A stretch of DNA of 14,521 bases from an uncultured Bacteroidales bacterium (GTDB taxonomy: Bacteria > Bacteroidota > Bacteroidia > Bacteroidales > UBA932), in NCBI GenBank assembly GCA_946530505.1, contig CAMNAD010000025.1, positions 1-14,521 on the forward strand. Direction: 5' to 3'. The translations under genes were made by a program, and so were the position numbers. Positions 5,324 to 12,864 of the stretch are shown here, one piece after another. Position 1 is the stretch's first letter. Each line of letters begins with the position of its first letter. The notes beneath the pieces are model-generated. The model did not search any database and was not told the DNA's origin. It saw only the letters and a list, made by a program, of their open reading frames with translations.

Positions 5324-6310
5324 TTACTTCTCAACTATTGCGGTCATACCGGGGCGGAGACCCTTGAGAGCCTCTGCAGGTACGGCACGCACCTCGAATG
5401 TCTTTGCGTCGTACAAATCAGTTTCTTTTGTAGCCTTCCAGGTAGCATAGCTTTCCCGGACCGCCATATAGTTGACAACGGCCTTGACCTCGGCGCCGTC
5501 AAGGGCGGGGATACTGACCGTAAGCTCGTCACCCACGTTCATTCCGTGGAGTTGGTCCTCACGGATATTGAAAGTAAACCAGATATCGGAAAGGTCTGTC
5601 ACGGTCATCACCGGGCTGCCCTGTCCCACCAGTTCTCCCTGTTTGGGGTAAACATTCGACACAACGCCATCGGCAGGAGATATGAGATAGAGTTCCTTCA
5701 AATAGGAATCAACCTCCTGGATTGCGCCTTCCGCCTGATGCACAAGGGCTTCGGCGGCAGCCTTGTCCTCTGCACGCGCACCCTTGACAGCCATATCGTA
5801 CTGACTCTTCGCCGCCTTTGCCTGGGCGACAGCCGCATCGTACTTGGCCTTGGTCTCGTCGTACTTCTGGGCGGCCACGACCTTCTGCTCATAGAGATTC
5901 TTCACGCGCTCGAAACTCTTCTTCATAATGTCTTCCTGCACCAGGGCCTGCTGCCAGAGTTCGTAAGCTCCGGCGATCTGCTCTTTCTGTGCACCGTTCT
6001 GGGCCTTTGTGCTCTGGGCTTTCGCTGCGGAACGGGCAGCCTGAGCCTGGGCGAGTTTCGCCCTTACCTGAGGAGAGTCGATAAATGCCACGGTATCTCC
6101 TTTATGTACTTCCTGACCCTCTCTGTAATAGAGTTCGGTAACATGGCCCGGCACCATACACGAAACCCGGTATTCGACGGCTTCCGTTTCTCCCTGGATC
6201 ACGTGGGGACGGGGTTTGCTCACGAGATAGCCTACGAGGGCGATAATCAGCACTATAGCAACCAAAGATGCAATACCTATGATGAGGTTGTAGTTTTTCT
6301 TCTTTTCCAT
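5324..6310 (-). CDS. HlyD-family periplasmic adaptor (membrane fusion protein)
   Basis: This protein bridges the inner membrane permeases and the outer membrane TolC-like channel. The 328-residue product has a short Lys-rich N terminus and one membrane anchor (about 8-30). The first half of the lipoyl-like domain follows at about 45-80, with VPGHVTELYYREGQEVHKGD. An Ala/Lys/Gln-rich alpha-helical hairpin spans about 82-205. The second lipoyl half is at about 208-240 (ISPADGVVSNVYPKQGELV), and a beta-barrel domain ends in LRPGMTAIVEK. These are standard features and length for the EmrA/YbhG-like branch. The ATG lies 6 nt after the stop of the TolC-like gene and the downstream permease starts 1 nt after its own stop, so the operon is very compact. 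Confidence 0.94.
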   Translation of the reverse strand: MEKKKNYNLIIGIASLVAIVLIIALVGYLVSKPRPHVIQGETEAVEYRVSCMVPGHVTELYYREGQEVHKGDTVAFIDSPQVRAKLAQAQAARSAAKAQSTKAQNGAQKEQIAGAYELWQQALVQEDIMKKSFERVKNLYEQKVVAAQKYDETKAKYDAAVAQAKAAKSQYDMAVKGARAEDKAAAEALVHQAEGAIQEVDSYLKELYLISPADGVVSNVYPKQGELVGQGSPVMTVTDLSDIWFTFNIREDQLHGMNVGDELTVSIPALDGAEVKAVVNYMAVRESYATWKATKETDLYDAKTFEVRAVPAEALKGLRPGMTAIVEK

Positions 6311-6316
6311 ATCTGT

Positions 6317-7885
6317 TTATTCTTTATTATCTGCCAATTCAATATCCGATGTATAATTGCCCAGAGCCGCCTTCAGTCTGGAATTGTTGAGCTGAAGCTC
6401 TATGCCGGCGTCGATGCATTCGCTATGAGCCTTGAGCCAGGCTGTCTGAGCTCCAAGTGCGGTGTTCACATCCACCACACCGGCTTCCTGGCCCAATGTG
6501 GCAATGCGGAGGTTTTCGTCTGCGCTCTCAAGATTGCTGTTCGCCATTTCGAGACGGTCAATGGCCTCCTTGCGCTGCTGGCGAAGCTGCGTAACCTGCA
6601 TCTCGATCAGTTCGCAGGCATCATCGTATTTATTCTGATATATCCTCTCTTCCGCCTTTGCCTTGCGGGTTTTCTGCAAGGCCTCGGTTCCGTGGAACAA
6701 AGGGATGCTCACCATCACTCCGGCAGCCCAGTGCCGGCCGAATTCATTCTGGAATCCGTGATTCATATTCGGATTCATTATCAGATAGTTGCCCGTCAGC
6801 GCCACTGTAGGGAGCATGTCTGCACGTGCGATGTTGGTCTTTTCGTGGTAAATCTTGCGGGCAAGGTCCAGACGCTTTGTTTCAGACCTGGCGGCCCAGA
6901 TTTCTTCCACACTTTTCTCGGGTTCGTCTTCCGGAACCGGGACAACTTCCAGTTCCTCGTCCAGGAGCTTGATACCGGTATCGAGAGGAAGGCCTATCTG
7001 CTTGCAAAGAAGCATCTTGGCAAGCACCAGGCCGTTGGTCGCCTTGGTAAGCGTCATATCTGCTTCATTGCACTTGACCTTGACCGTAAGGGCATCAGCC
7101 TCGGTTGCTACCCCTTCCTTCACAGAGAGTTCGACATTGCCCTGCATCTTATGCAGCAGCTGCGAATAGCTCTCCGCAAGCTTCTTCTTGTTCGCAACGG
7201 AAACAACCTGCCAGTATGCCTGGTCGACATCAATAAGAATAGCGTCATAATTGCCGTCATATTCATAGCGGGCAAGTTCCTCTGCATACTTTGCCATTCT
7301 GTTTGCCGCAATGATTTTTCCGCCGACGAAAAGAGGCTGCTGGATACTGATTGTTCCAAGATAGATGTCGGAGATATCCGGATGCACGGTCTCGTCAATG
7401 GCCTGGTCGATGCTCAGGCCTATCCCGGCTATCGCAGAATTCGCCTCGACCGAAGTCAGGGTATTCACCAGACCGGCGACCTTTGGATCGGCGGCAATAG
7501 CAGCTGCAATCAGAGAATTGGAATTCACCAACTGCGTAAGGGCGTCTATCCTCTCGTTGTAAGCATTCTGCAGATTGGCCATACCTGGACCGAACTGAGG
7601 AATCTTGCTTTCATCGACAAGGGAAAAATCGCCCCAGGTATGCTGATAGGTGCCCACAGCACTGATTTTCGGAAAATAGTTTGCAGCCGCAATCTTGCGG
7701 TCGTAGCCAGCCATTTCGAGTTTGGCCCGCTGCTGGTCGAGATTCTTGTTGCTGCTGATTGCCATCTGGCGGCAGTCATCCAGGCTGAGGACCCGTCCGT
7801 TCGCATCCTGCGCCCGTGCAGGAAGCACTGCAAGTGCCAGCACCATGCCGGCAACACACATCATTCTTTTCATTTCATTATTCAT
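6317..7885 (-). CDS. TolC-family outer membrane efflux protein
   Basis: The outer membrane channel of the export complex, 522 residues. The N terminus is a signal peptide (hydrophobic MCVAGMVLALAVLP, then ARAQ, with likely cleavage after ARA). The mature part starts with the OEP opening VLSLDDCRQMAISSNKNL. The helical and beta segments occur twice, including ISIQQPLFVGGKI in the first half and AAGVMVSIPLFHG in the second. That is the two-repeat pattern of TolC proteins. Before the first strand region there is a longer loop (about 100-165) containing many Asn, Ala and Ile residues. Two ATGs are possible, at 7885 and 7873. The later one gives a more typical signal peptide (MKRMM). It is the first gene of the four-gene operon. 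Confidence 0.94.
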   Translation of the reverse strand: MNNEMKRMMCVAGMVLALAVLPARAQDANGRVLSLDDCRQMAISSNKNLDQQRAKLEMAGYDRKIAAANYFPKISAVGTYQHTWGDFSLVDESKIPQFGPGMANLQNAYNERIDALTQLVNSNSLIAAAIAADPKVAGLVNTLTSVEANSAIAGIGLSIDQAIDETVHPDISDIYLGTISIQQPLFVGGKIIAANRMAKYAEELARYEYDGNYDAILIDVDQAYWQVVSVANKKKLAESYSQLLHKMQGNVELSVKEGVATEADALTVKVKCNEADMTLTKATNGLVLAKMLLCKQIGLPLDTGIKLLDEELEVVPVPEDEPEKSVEEIWAARSETKRLDLARKIYHEKTNIARADMLPTVALTGNYLIMNPNMNHGFQNEFGRHWAAGVMVSIPLFHGTEALQKTRKAKAEERIYQNKYDDACELIEMQVTQLRQQRKEAIDRLEMANSNLESADENLRIATLGQEAGVVDVNTALGAQTAWLKAHSECIDAGIELQLNNSRLKAALGNYTSDIELADNKE

Positions 7886-7903
7886 TTGCGGCTTTTAACC
7901 ATG

Positions 7904-7911
7904 CAAAATCA
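7904..7911 (-). promoter_or_regulatory. Possible weak -7 box for the efflux operon
   Basis: TGATTTTG on the minus strand differs from TAnnTTTG at one position and lies 18 nt before the first possible ATG. The -33 position (about 7931-7934) reads CCTT, not TTTG. A poor promoter with TAAAAAGG repeats over its -33 region would fit one that needs an activator. The assignment is tentative. Confidence 0.35.
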
Positions 7912-7926
7912 GAGCCTTTATTTCCC

Positions 7927-7965
7927 TAAAAAGGAATAAAAAGGGAGTACATTGTTTCTAAAAGG
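7927..7965 (+). promoter_or_regulatory. Three phased TAAAAAGG repeats between the divergent operons (candidate AraC-type sites)
   Basis: TAAAAAGG occurs at 7927-7934 and 7937-7944, and a one-base-shorter copy, TAAAAGG, at 7959-7965. The GG pairs lie at 7933, 7943 and 7964, that is 10 and 21 bp apart, placing all three on the same side of the helix. AraC-family dimers usually bind such direct repeats. The first two cover the -33 region of the possible efflux promoter. The third is just upstream of the araC-like gene's own promoter. Confidence 0.5.
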
Positions 7966-7997
7966 TAGAATTTGTGAACTTATTTACAATTTTATAG

Positions 7998-8005
7998 TAG
8001 ATTTG
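7998..8005 (+). promoter_or_regulatory. -7 box of the araC-like gene
   Basis: TAGATTTG matches TAnnTTTG. A TTTG lies upstream at 7971-7974, but the 23-bp spacer is longer than the ideal 19-21. Transcription would start near 8012, about 15 nt before the ATG. Confidence 0.5.
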
Positions 8006-8026
8006 CAAAAGAAAAGAATCCGAAAT

Positions 8027-8941
8027 ATGGACAGCAATCTTCACGAAATCGATCTTCACGATCTGCCAAAATACTTCCCCGGTACCATAACTGACACTTT
8101 GTCTGATGATTTCTTCATAGCGGAAATCCGCCACCCCGAGATACTGGACATACTGAACTATCCGTGCCGGCTCAACGGATATCTGGCCATATTCTGCCTG
8201 GAAGGAGAGCTCAAGGCCGAGATCAATCTCAAAACCTACGACATACGCAAGAATTCGGTCATCATCAACCTTCCCGGGAACATCAGCCGCATATACAGCA
8301 TCGACGACGACCAGCTGGAGCGCCTGCATTTTGTAATGGTAGCCGTTTCCAGCGACTTCCTTTCAAGTTCGCGCATGGATTATGTACGTATGTTCAACGA
8401 GAGCATTTCCGTACTGGACAATCCCTGCTTCGAAATGAGCAAGGACGAACGTGCGATTTTCTTGAAGTATTTCGAGCTGGTGGACATCCTGGTGAAAAGC
8501 AGGCAGAAAGGAATAAAGCAGATTCTGCACGGAATCGTATCGTCCTGCCTGTACTATGCAGGCTCCATCTGGCAGGAGAAACTCCTTGCAGCCGAGCATC
8601 CGCAGCCTAACGGAGAGCAGACAATACGCGCGAAACTCGTACTTGAGCAATTCCTCAAACTGGTCGCGGAGTATCACGACAGGGAACGTGGGATGGCATT
8701 CTATGCCGACAGACTCTGCCTCACTCCCAAGTATCTGTCCAAGATAATCAAGAACGCGAGCGGCAAGTCCGGCCCGGAATGGATAGATTCATTTGTGATT
8801 CTGGAGGCAAAGAACATGTTGAAGTATTCCGATATGCCAATCAAGGAAATAGTTTACAAGCTGCATTTCCCGAATTCATCTGTTTTCTACAAGTTTTTCA
8901 AGTCCCATACCGGCCTTACACCGAGTGAATATCGGGGATAA
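8027..8941 (+). CDS. AraC-family transcriptional regulator
   Basis: A 304-residue DNA-binding regulator. The N-terminal part (about 1-160) looks like a cupin-type sensing domain, with GYLAIFCLEGELKAEINL, then IRKNSVIINLPGNIS. The C-terminal 95 residues are a typical AraC double helix-turn-helix. The first is MAFYADRLCLTPKYLSKIIK, followed by SGKSGPEWID, and the second ends in FPNSSVFYKFFKSHTGLTPSEYR, the family signature. The frame is open from a TTG at 7952. The ATG at 8027 is preferred because it gives a normal start and sits just after the TAGATTTG box. It lies divergent to the efflux operon and 18 nt upstream of the MATE gene, so it may control both. The ligand is unknown. Confidence 0.93.
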   Translation: MDSNLHEIDLHDLPKYFPGTITDTLSDDFFIAEIRHPEILDILNYPCRLNGYLAIFCLEGELKAEINLKTYDIRKNSVIINLPGNISRIYSIDDDQLERLHFVMVAVSSDFLSSSRMDYVRMFNESISVLDNPCFEMSKDERAIFLKYFELVDILVKSRQKGIKQILHGIVSSCLYYAGSIWQEKLLAAEHPQPNGEQTIRAKLVLEQFLKLVAEYHDRERGMAFYADRLCLTPKYLSKIIKNASGKSGPEWIDSFVILEAKNMLKYSDMPIKEIVYKLHFPNSSVFYKFFKSHTGLTPSEYRG

Positions 8942-8945
8942 TTCT

Positions 8946-8953
8946 TATATTTG
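8946..8953 (+). promoter_or_regulatory. Possible internal -7 box before the MATE gene
   Basis: TATATTTG matches TAnnTTTG exactly, but no clear -33 element precedes it. Transcription from it would begin at about the MATE ATG (8960) and give a leaderless mRNA. It may be chance in an AT-rich gap. Confidence 0.3.
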
Positions 8954-8959
8954 CCGGCT

Positions 8960-10339
8960 ATGTCCGCATCGCACAAAGACATTTTGCTGGAGAAGTTGCG
9001 CGGTGGCCAGCCTATGCTGCGCCGCGAACAGCTCAAGCTTGCCTGGCTGCTGGGACTTCCCGCGATGCTTGCCCAGCTCGGCACCATAGTAATGGAATAT
9101 ATCGATGCCGGAATGGTAGGGCGCTTAGGTTCCGAACAGGCGGCATCTATCGGCCTGGTTGCCACAAGCACCTGGATTTTCGGCGGATTCTGCTTTGCAA
9201 ACTCATCGGGCTTCTCCGTGCAGGTTTCACAGCTGATTGGTTCCCGCAACTATGCAAAAGCGCGCGAAGTGATGCGCAAAGGCTTCGTCAGCGTGCTGGT
9301 ATTCAGTTTAGTCCTTGCATTTCTCGGGCTGCTCATCAGCCCATTCCTTCCCCATTGGCTGGGCGGAGATGCAGCCATCTGCGCGGACGCGAGCGCGTAT
9401 TTCGCAATTTTCTGCGCCTTCCTTCCCGTAATGCAGATAGCGGTGACATCCTGTTCAATGCTGCAGGCCAGCGGCAATATGAAGATTCCAAGCTTCGTGG
9501 AGGTAGCTGCCTGCATCCTGGACATCGCCCTCAACTATCTCTTCATATATGTACTGGGGATGGGCGTAAAGGGAGCCGCCCTCGGCACGGGGCTCGCCAC
9601 GATGATTACCCACGCATTCGCGCTCTGGTATCTTTTCATCGTCTGCCCCGAGCTTAACATTCTCCAGGACAGCAGTTCCTGGATTCCGGACAAGGAATCT
9701 CTCAAGGCGGCCTTCGGCATAAGCGGCCCGATGTGGCTGCAAAACATTATCTCCCGCGGAGCCTACGTCATGAGCACCGTTATCGTCGCTCCCCTCGGCA
9801 CCATCGCAATCGCAGCCAATTCCTTCGCCATCACCGCAGAGAGTTTCTGCTACATGCCCGGATACGGCCTAAGCGATGCCGCAACCTCCCTCGTGGGACA
9901 GAGCATTGGCGCGAAACGCAAGGACCTCGCACGCCAGTTCGCATACATTACGACCGGACTTGCAGCCGCAATGATGACTGCAGCAGGAGTGCTGATGTAC
10001 ATCTTTGCCCCGCAGATGATGGGAGTTCTCACAAACGACCCCGAGGTCATAGCGCTGGGAGTCAAAGTGCTGCGCATAGAGGCATTCGCCGAGACCTTGT
10101 ATGCGGTTTCCATCATAGGATACGGTTCCTGCGTAGGTGCAGGAGACACAATGGTGCCGATGATACTTAACTTTGCGAGCATGTGGGTGGTGCGCATAGG
10201 ACTCGCCTTTATTCTCACCCCGAAGCTCGGCCTTGCAGGCTATTGGATTGCAATGTGCATAGAACTCAACGTGCGCGGCCTCATCTTCTTCCTGCGCATC
10301 AGGGGAAAACGATGGATGAAAAAAGATTTTGCTGAATAA
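8960..10339 (+). CDS. MATE-family multidrug/metabolite exporter
   Basis: An inner membrane secondary transporter that expels organic molecules in exchange for Na+ or H+. The 459-residue product has about 12 hydrophobic segments in two similar halves. Family marks seen are LGLPAMLAQLGTIVMEYIDAGMVGRLG near the start, QASGNMKIPSFVEV at about 175 and the matching second-half GYGSCVGAGDTMVPMILNF. The length is usual for the family. The frame extends to a TTG at 8951, but the ATG at 8960 fits better. The stop overlaps the next gene's ATG by one base (TAATG), so translation of the C-S lyase is probably coupled. The substrate is unknown. The coupling hints at an amino acid or thiol-related compound. 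Confidence 0.95.
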   Translation: MSASHKDILLEKLRGGQPMLRREQLKLAWLLGLPAMLAQLGTIVMEYIDAGMVGRLGSEQAASIGLVATSTWIFGGFCFANSSGFSVQVSQLIGSRNYAKAREVMRKGFVSVLVFSLVLAFLGLLISPFLPHWLGGDAAICADASAYFAIFCAFLPVMQIAVTSCSMLQASGNMKIPSFVEVAACILDIALNYLFIYVLGMGVKGAALGTGLATMITHAFALWYLFIVCPELNILQDSSSWIPDKESLKAAFGISGPMWLQNIISRGAYVMSTVIVAPLGTIAIAANSFAITAESFCYMPGYGLSDAATSLVGQSIGAKRKDLARQFAYITTGLAAAMMTAAGVLMYIFAPQMMGVLTNDPEVIALGVKVLRIEAFAETLYAVSIIGYGSCVGAGDTMVPMILNFASMWVVRIGLAFILTPKLGLAGYWIAMCIELNVRGLIFFLRIRGKRWMKKDFAE

Positions 10340-11592
10340 TGTACGATTTCGACTTTGTTTCCGAAGGCCTTGCCAAGGGCACCAACGATGTTAAATGGGA
10401 TACCTGCGATCCCGACGTTATCCCTATGTGGGTTGCGGAGATGGATTTCCCCGCTGCGCCCTGCATCCTGAAAGCCCTGCGCGAAAGGCTGGACAAGGGT
10501 ATATTCGGCTATACCGAGGTGCCCTCATCCTATTATGAATCGGTAATGAACTGGTTCTCAGGCAGGCATGGCTGGAGTATTTCCAGAGAACAGATCATCC
10601 CCGTGCAAGGGATCGTACCCGCCACTTCCATAGCCGTCAAGGCTCTCACAGACCCGGGTGACAAGGTGGTGCTGAACGTGCCTGCGTACAACTGCTTCTT
10701 CCATAACATCACCAACCAGGGCTGCGAAACCAGCGAAAGCCAGTTGGTATGGAATCCAGGCCTCAAGCGCTACGAGATGGATTTCGAAGACATAGAGCGC
10801 CGCTGCGCGGATCCCTCCGCCAAAGCTTTCCTGCTATGCAATCCTCACAATCCGTGCGGACGACTGTGGAGCCGCGAGGAATTGGTCCGGCTTGGAGAAA
10901 TCTGCCTCAGGCACGGCGTAAAGGTCATCAGCGACGAGATTCACTGCGAAATAACAGCTCCAGGAAAGTCCTACGTGCCATTCGCATCCATTTCCGAAGA
11001 CTTCGCGCAGGACAGCATATCCTTCGTCTCCCCTACCAAGGGATTCAACATCGCCGGAGTGCAGATAGCCAATATCATCAGCGCCAACGAAGATTTCCGC
11101 AGGCGCATGGACAGGGTAATCAATATCTGGGAGCACTGCGACGTGAACCAGTTCGGCATCGTTGCCCTCCAAGCGGCATATACCGACGAGGGAGCGGCCT
11201 GGCTTGAAAAGATGAATGCGCTGGTGCACAGTAATTTCGTGATGCTGCGTGATCTTTTCGCGAAGCGCTTCCCCTCCGTCCGCGTACCTGAACTCGAGGC
11301 CACCTATCTGTTGTGGCTGGATTTTGCAGAGGCATTCACGCCGGCGAAAGCCTGCGAGGGCGTTGCGGAAGAAATGGCAATGCCCTTTGCCATTTCCGAA
11401 GGCGAAGGTTTTGCCGGACAGGAAGGCAAGGCGGTTGCAGAGCACCTGCTGAAGAACAACAGGGTACGCATAAACGACGGAGCCATCTACGGCGGGCCGT
11501 CCGGCTGCCGCATCAATCTCGCCTGCCCCGAGGCCACGATGAAAGAAGGCCTCCGGCGTATCGCCGAAGGCCTCGATTCATTGATTGGTTAA
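10339..11592 (+). CDS. PatB/MalY-type PLP-dependent C-S lyase (cystathionine beta-lyase family)
   Basis: A cytoplasmic fold-type I PLP enzyme of the aminotransferase superfamily, 417 residues. PatB/MalY proteins split cystathionine and other cysteine S-conjugates into thiol, pyruvate and ammonia. Seen are PMWVAEMDFP at 29-38, IFGYTEVP, CNPHNPCGR at 167-175, D199 in ISDEIHCE and the PLP lysine K234 in SPTKGFNIAG. A late INLACP block carries the substrate-carboxylate Arg. The family is usually about 390 residues. The extra length is a Gly/Glu-rich insertion before LLKNNRVRI. It is the third gene after the araC-like and MATE genes. Its ATG overlaps the MATE stop. A MalY-like regulatory role is possible but not shown. 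Confidence 0.93.
   Translation: MYDFDFVSEGLAKGTNDVKWDTCDPDVIPMWVAEMDFPAAPCILKALRERLDKGIFGYTEVPSSYYESVMNWFSGRHGWSISREQIIPVQGIVPATSIAVKALTDPGDKVVLNVPAYNCFFHNITNQGCETSESQLVWNPGLKRYEMDFEDIERRCADPSAKAFLLCNPHNPCGRLWSREELVRLGEICLRHGVKVISDEIHCEITAPGKSYVPFASISEDFAQDSISFVSPTKGFNIAGVQIANIISANEDFRRRMDRVINIWEHCDVNQFGIVALQAAYTDEGAAWLEKMNALVHSNFVMLRDLFAKRFPSVRVPELEATYLLWLDFAEAFTPAKACEGVAEEMAMPFAISEGEGFAGQEGKAVAEHLLKNNRVRINDGAIYGGPSGCRINLACPEATMKEGLRRIAEGLDSLIG
11548..11572 (-). terminator. Candidate terminator of the symporter-porin operon, inside the lyase coding end
   Basis: The minus strand has GGCCTTCGGCG (11572-11562), loop ATA, and CGCCGGAGGCC (11558-11548): an 11-bp stem with one U.G wobble. TTCTTTC follows on that strand. 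On the plus strand the same pair is a mismatch. It lies 23 bp past the porin stop, within the last codons of the convergent lyase gene, since only 2 bp separate the two stop codons. Confidence 0.5.
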
Positions 11593-11594
11593 AA

Positions 11595-12854
11595 TCAGAA
11601 GGTATATTTTACAAGTCCCTGCACACGGTGGTTGGTCACCCAGTGCAAGCCCTGATCGTAAAGGCCTTTCTCCAGATTCATTCCCAGGGCTTTGTCGCCG
11701 TACTGGACTGAAGTAAGCTCATACTCAAGACCGAAAGCCACCTTGCCGAGATTATAGATAACGGTAGGAGTCAGGCGGAACATCTGGTTGAAGTTGCTGA
11801 AACTGTTGCCGCTGAACCAGAAACCGGTAGGAGTACCTGCAATACCGTCAAGAGCCTCCTTGGTGCCGAAATTCTTTACATATCCGGCGAAGAAAACACC
11901 CTGCACCTTCTTTCCGTAAACCAAACTCAACCAGCTGGATGAGTTGCGGGTGGGAGTATATTTGCAGTTGCCGTCGGCAAGGACCTCGCTGATACCGTAG
12001 CCGCCGTTCAGGTTGACATGGTCGCCTGCCTCGGCAAATACGGTTTTGAACTTCACGCTGAAGAGGTCCTTCGCATACTGCGCATAAAGGAAAGGAGTGA
12101 CAGTGGTGATGCGGTCGGTACGGAATCCGAAAGCGTCCTTGTAAACAGGCTTGATGCTGAGCACATTGACACCGGCACGAAGCAGAAGGCCGTCAGCCTT
12201 ATAGTTCAAGCCGGCATAGAACTCGGGAGTATTGCCGTATTTGATGTAATTCGCACTCTTCCCTTCGGGACCGGTGGAAGTGTACTGCATCTGCCAGATA
12301 GCAGCAGCGGTAAGGGAAAGGCCTCCGCCGAAGTTGTAGTCCACCTGGGTAAGAGGGGTACGGCTGAAAGGGCCGAAGGGAGCGCCTGTATTCAGGGAGA
12401 ACACATCGGGCATGTCGGCAGCCATGGGGTGCCAGCTCTGGCCGGCCTTGAAGCTCCAGTCCTTGGATGCCAGAGTCACGAAAGCCTGACGCAGACGCAG
12501 ATTTGCAGTACCTGTAACCTTGTCGGTTCCGAGGCCATTGTAGAAGTCACCCTCTACGCGGGCACCCACCTTCCAACCATTTATTTCGTAGCCTTTTACC
12601 TCAACCCAAAGGCGGGAGGTAAGGGCTGCGAAACGGGTGTTGGGATATGCGTTCACATCGTCTCCGTTGGCTGCAATTTCCTTATCATAAGGAACATAGG
12701 TAAAGAAGTCTTCGGTAAGACCTATCATCTTGCGGGTATCGAAGGCATAGAAGTTACGGATGAAGCCGTGCACCTCGATGCTGGGCTTGCTTTCCTGGGC
12801 GAATGCCGAAAAGCCGAGAGCTGCAAATACTATTGCGGTAAATATCTTTTTCAT
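11595..12854 (-). CDS. DcaP-like outer membrane porin
   Basis: An outer membrane beta-barrel of 419 residues. A signal peptide (KKIFTAIVFAALGFSAFAQ, cleavage after AFA) is followed by EVHGFIRNFYAFDTRKM. Many alternating strands then follow, with aromatic-rich short turns such as WSFKAGQSWHPMAAD and PVYKDAFGFRTDR. The chain ends VQGLVKYTF, with the terminal Phe expected for BAM-inserted barrels. The layout recalls the DcaP family of dicarboxylate porins. I recognise the pattern only loosely, so a general porin call is safer. The frame is open upstream of the signal peptide, but the ATG at 12854 fits. It starts 10 nt after the stop of the DASS symporter gene and is probably co-transcribed with it. 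Confidence 0.8.
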   Translation of the reverse strand: MKKIFTAIVFAALGFSAFAQESKPSIEVHGFIRNFYAFDTRKMIGLTEDFFTYVPYDKEIAANGDDVNAYPNTRFAALTSRLWVEVKGYEINGWKVGARVEGDFYNGLGTDKVTGTANLRLRQAFVTLASKDWSFKAGQSWHPMAADMPDVFSLNTGAPFGPFSRTPLTQVDYNFGGGLSLTAAAIWQMQYTSTGPEGKSANYIKYGNTPEFYAGLNYKADGLLLRAGVNVLSIKPVYKDAFGFRTDRITTVTPFLYAQYAKDLFSVKFKTVFAEAGDHVNLNGGYGISEVLADGNCKYTPTRNSSSWLSLVYGKKVQGVFFAGYVKNFGTKEALDGIAGTPTGFWFSGNSFSNFNQMFRLTPTVIYNLGKVAFGLEYELTSVQYGDKALGMNLEKGLYDQGLHWVTNHRVQGLVKYTF

Positions 12855-12864
12855 AATCAATTTG

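Noticed and set aside
5323..5334. A TTG start at 5334 for the first permease
   Set aside because: It would overlap the HlyD gene's stop region, and an ATG one base after that stop gives a normal N terminus.
5255..7939. An 894-codon open frame on the + strand opposite the TolC and HlyD genes
   Set aside because: It runs antisense across two well-supported genes and their junction, with no family pattern and Cys/His/Leu-rich composition typical of a reversed frame. The - strand genes explain the region fully.
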